Below, in pieces: positions 6,158 to 6,825 of a stretch of 6,825 nucleotides of DNA. Each line of letters starts with the position of its first letter. Position 1 is the first letter of the stretch. The translations under genes were made by a program, and so were the position numbers. The notes beneath the pieces are model-generated. The model was given only the letters and a program-made list of their open reading frames with translations. It was not told where the DNA came from and did not search any database. The DNA is from Spirochaetota bacterium (GTDB lineage Bacteria; Spirochaetota; Spirochaetia; SZUA-6), in contig QNBI01000113.1 in the NCBI GenBank assembly GCA_003641675.1, forward strand, positions 1 to 6,825, given 5' to 3'.

Positions 6158-6825
6158 ATGCACAAAAAAACAAAAGAAATAATAGTTTTTATAGTAATTA
6201 TTCTAATTTTTATTTTCGCAGGTCTGGATAGTACGCTTTATTTTTCAAGAATAGATTTAACATCTAATAAAGTTTTTACGATATCTAAAGTTTCTAAGAA
6301 GCTTTTTACCGAAATCCCGGATAAAGTTCATATAACCTATTTTGTATCGGATAAACTAAGGCAGCTGTACTCTTTCCCAGGCAAGATTGAGGATATGCTT
6401 AACGAATATTCAGCCTACTCGAGAGGTAAAATAATAGTTAACATAATAGACCCGGTGAAATCAGGGAATTCGAAACGGGCAGAGCAACTTGGTGTGTATC
6501 CGCAGCAGATAGAAGTTGTGGAAAAAGATCAGCGCAGCGTTGCCATGGTTTATTCCGGTATTGTAATTCAGTACCTGGACAGGCATGAGACTTTACCCGT
6601 TGTTTCCCAAACTGCCACTTTGGAGTATGAACTTACCTCAAAAATTAAAAAGGTAGTTACAAATGAGCATAAAAAAATAGGGATAATAGTAGGGAGTCCG
6701 CAGAGGAACTACAATCAGGATTATGGATTGTTAATTAATCAGCTCTCACAGCAGTATGAAGTGGAGGAAGTACAGAAGGGAAAGACAATTCCTGCAGATC
6801 TCTCTGTACTGTTTGTTATTGGAAA
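6158..6825 (+). CDS. GldG-like ABC transporter-associated protein (3' end outside window)
   Basis: An open frame of 222 complete codons runs to the window edge without a stop. After a short basic N-terminus, residues about 8-23 form one membrane anchor, and the rest would lie outside the cytoplasmic membrane. The segments RIDLTSNKVFTIS (31-43), VHITYFVSDKL (57-67), YSGIVIQYLD (132-141) and the TLEYELTSKIKK stretch (154-165) match the GldG / DUF4350-like extracytoplasmic family that accompanies GldA-GldF transporters. GldG proteins usually run to about 450-600 residues with a second membrane segment near the C-terminus, so roughly half is seen. GAGGG (6145-6149) lies 8 bases before ATG 6158 and overlaps the permease stop. 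A GTG at 6143, overlapping that stop, is a possible but less likely start. A DUF4340-type gene often follows in such clusters and may lie beyond the window. Confidence 0.88.
   Translation, partial: MHKKTKEIIVFIVIILIFIFAGLDSTLYFSRIDLTSNKVFTISKVSKKLFTEIPDKVHITYFVSDKLRQLYSFPGKIEDMLNEYSAYSRGKIIVNIIDPVKSGNSKRAEQLGVYPQQIEVVEKDQRSVAMVYSGIVIQYLDRHETLPVVSQTATLEYELTSKIKKVVTNEHKKIGIIVGSPQRNYNQDYGLLINQLSQQYEVEEVQKGKTIPADLSVLFVIG

Overview
The window is about 38-40% G+C by eye and reads as ordinary, densely packed bacterial chromosome. The best guess for the host is a spirochaete (Spirochaetota, Treponema/Spirochaeta-like). The RNase Z N-terminus closely resembles treponemal RNase Z as I remember it, a full-length PreP-type M16C peptidase is typical of spirochaetes (Borrelia has one), and gldA-gldF-gldG clusters occur in that phylum. 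This is inference from remembered family sequences, not from a search.

Layout. (1) Bases 2-2629, plus strand: a PreP-like M16C zinc metallopeptidase whose 5' end lies outside the window. Its reading frame is continuous except for one amber codon at 1430-1432, followed directly by an ATG in the same frame, so the gene is annotated as two parts. (2) Bases 2630-2763: a short convergent intergenic region with a strong bidirectional terminator hairpin. An 11-bp inverted repeat also runs from one gene's stop codon to the other's. (3) Bases 3183-2764, minus strand: a small heat-shock protein (Hsp20). (4) Bases 3184-3503: an AT-rich divergent intergenic region with weak promoter candidates, a strong dyad, and a doubtful 64-codon hydrophobic ORF ending in the hsp20 ribosome-binding site. 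(5) Bases 3504-6825, plus strand: a probable operon of RNase Z (rnz), an ABC-2 type ATPase (GldA-like), its membrane permease (GldF-like) and the N-terminal part of a GldG-like protein that runs off the window.

How the genes relate. PreP, Hsp20 and RNase Z are housekeeping or proteostasis genes with no evident joint pathway. The three gld-type genes are tightly coupled (an 11-nt overlap, then an 11-nt gap) and should form one membrane ABC complex. Outside gliding Bacteroidetes its substrate is unknown.

I see no CRISPR array, RNA gene, insertion sequence, prophage or defence system. The most notable feature is the single in-frame TAG in an otherwise intact PreP gene.
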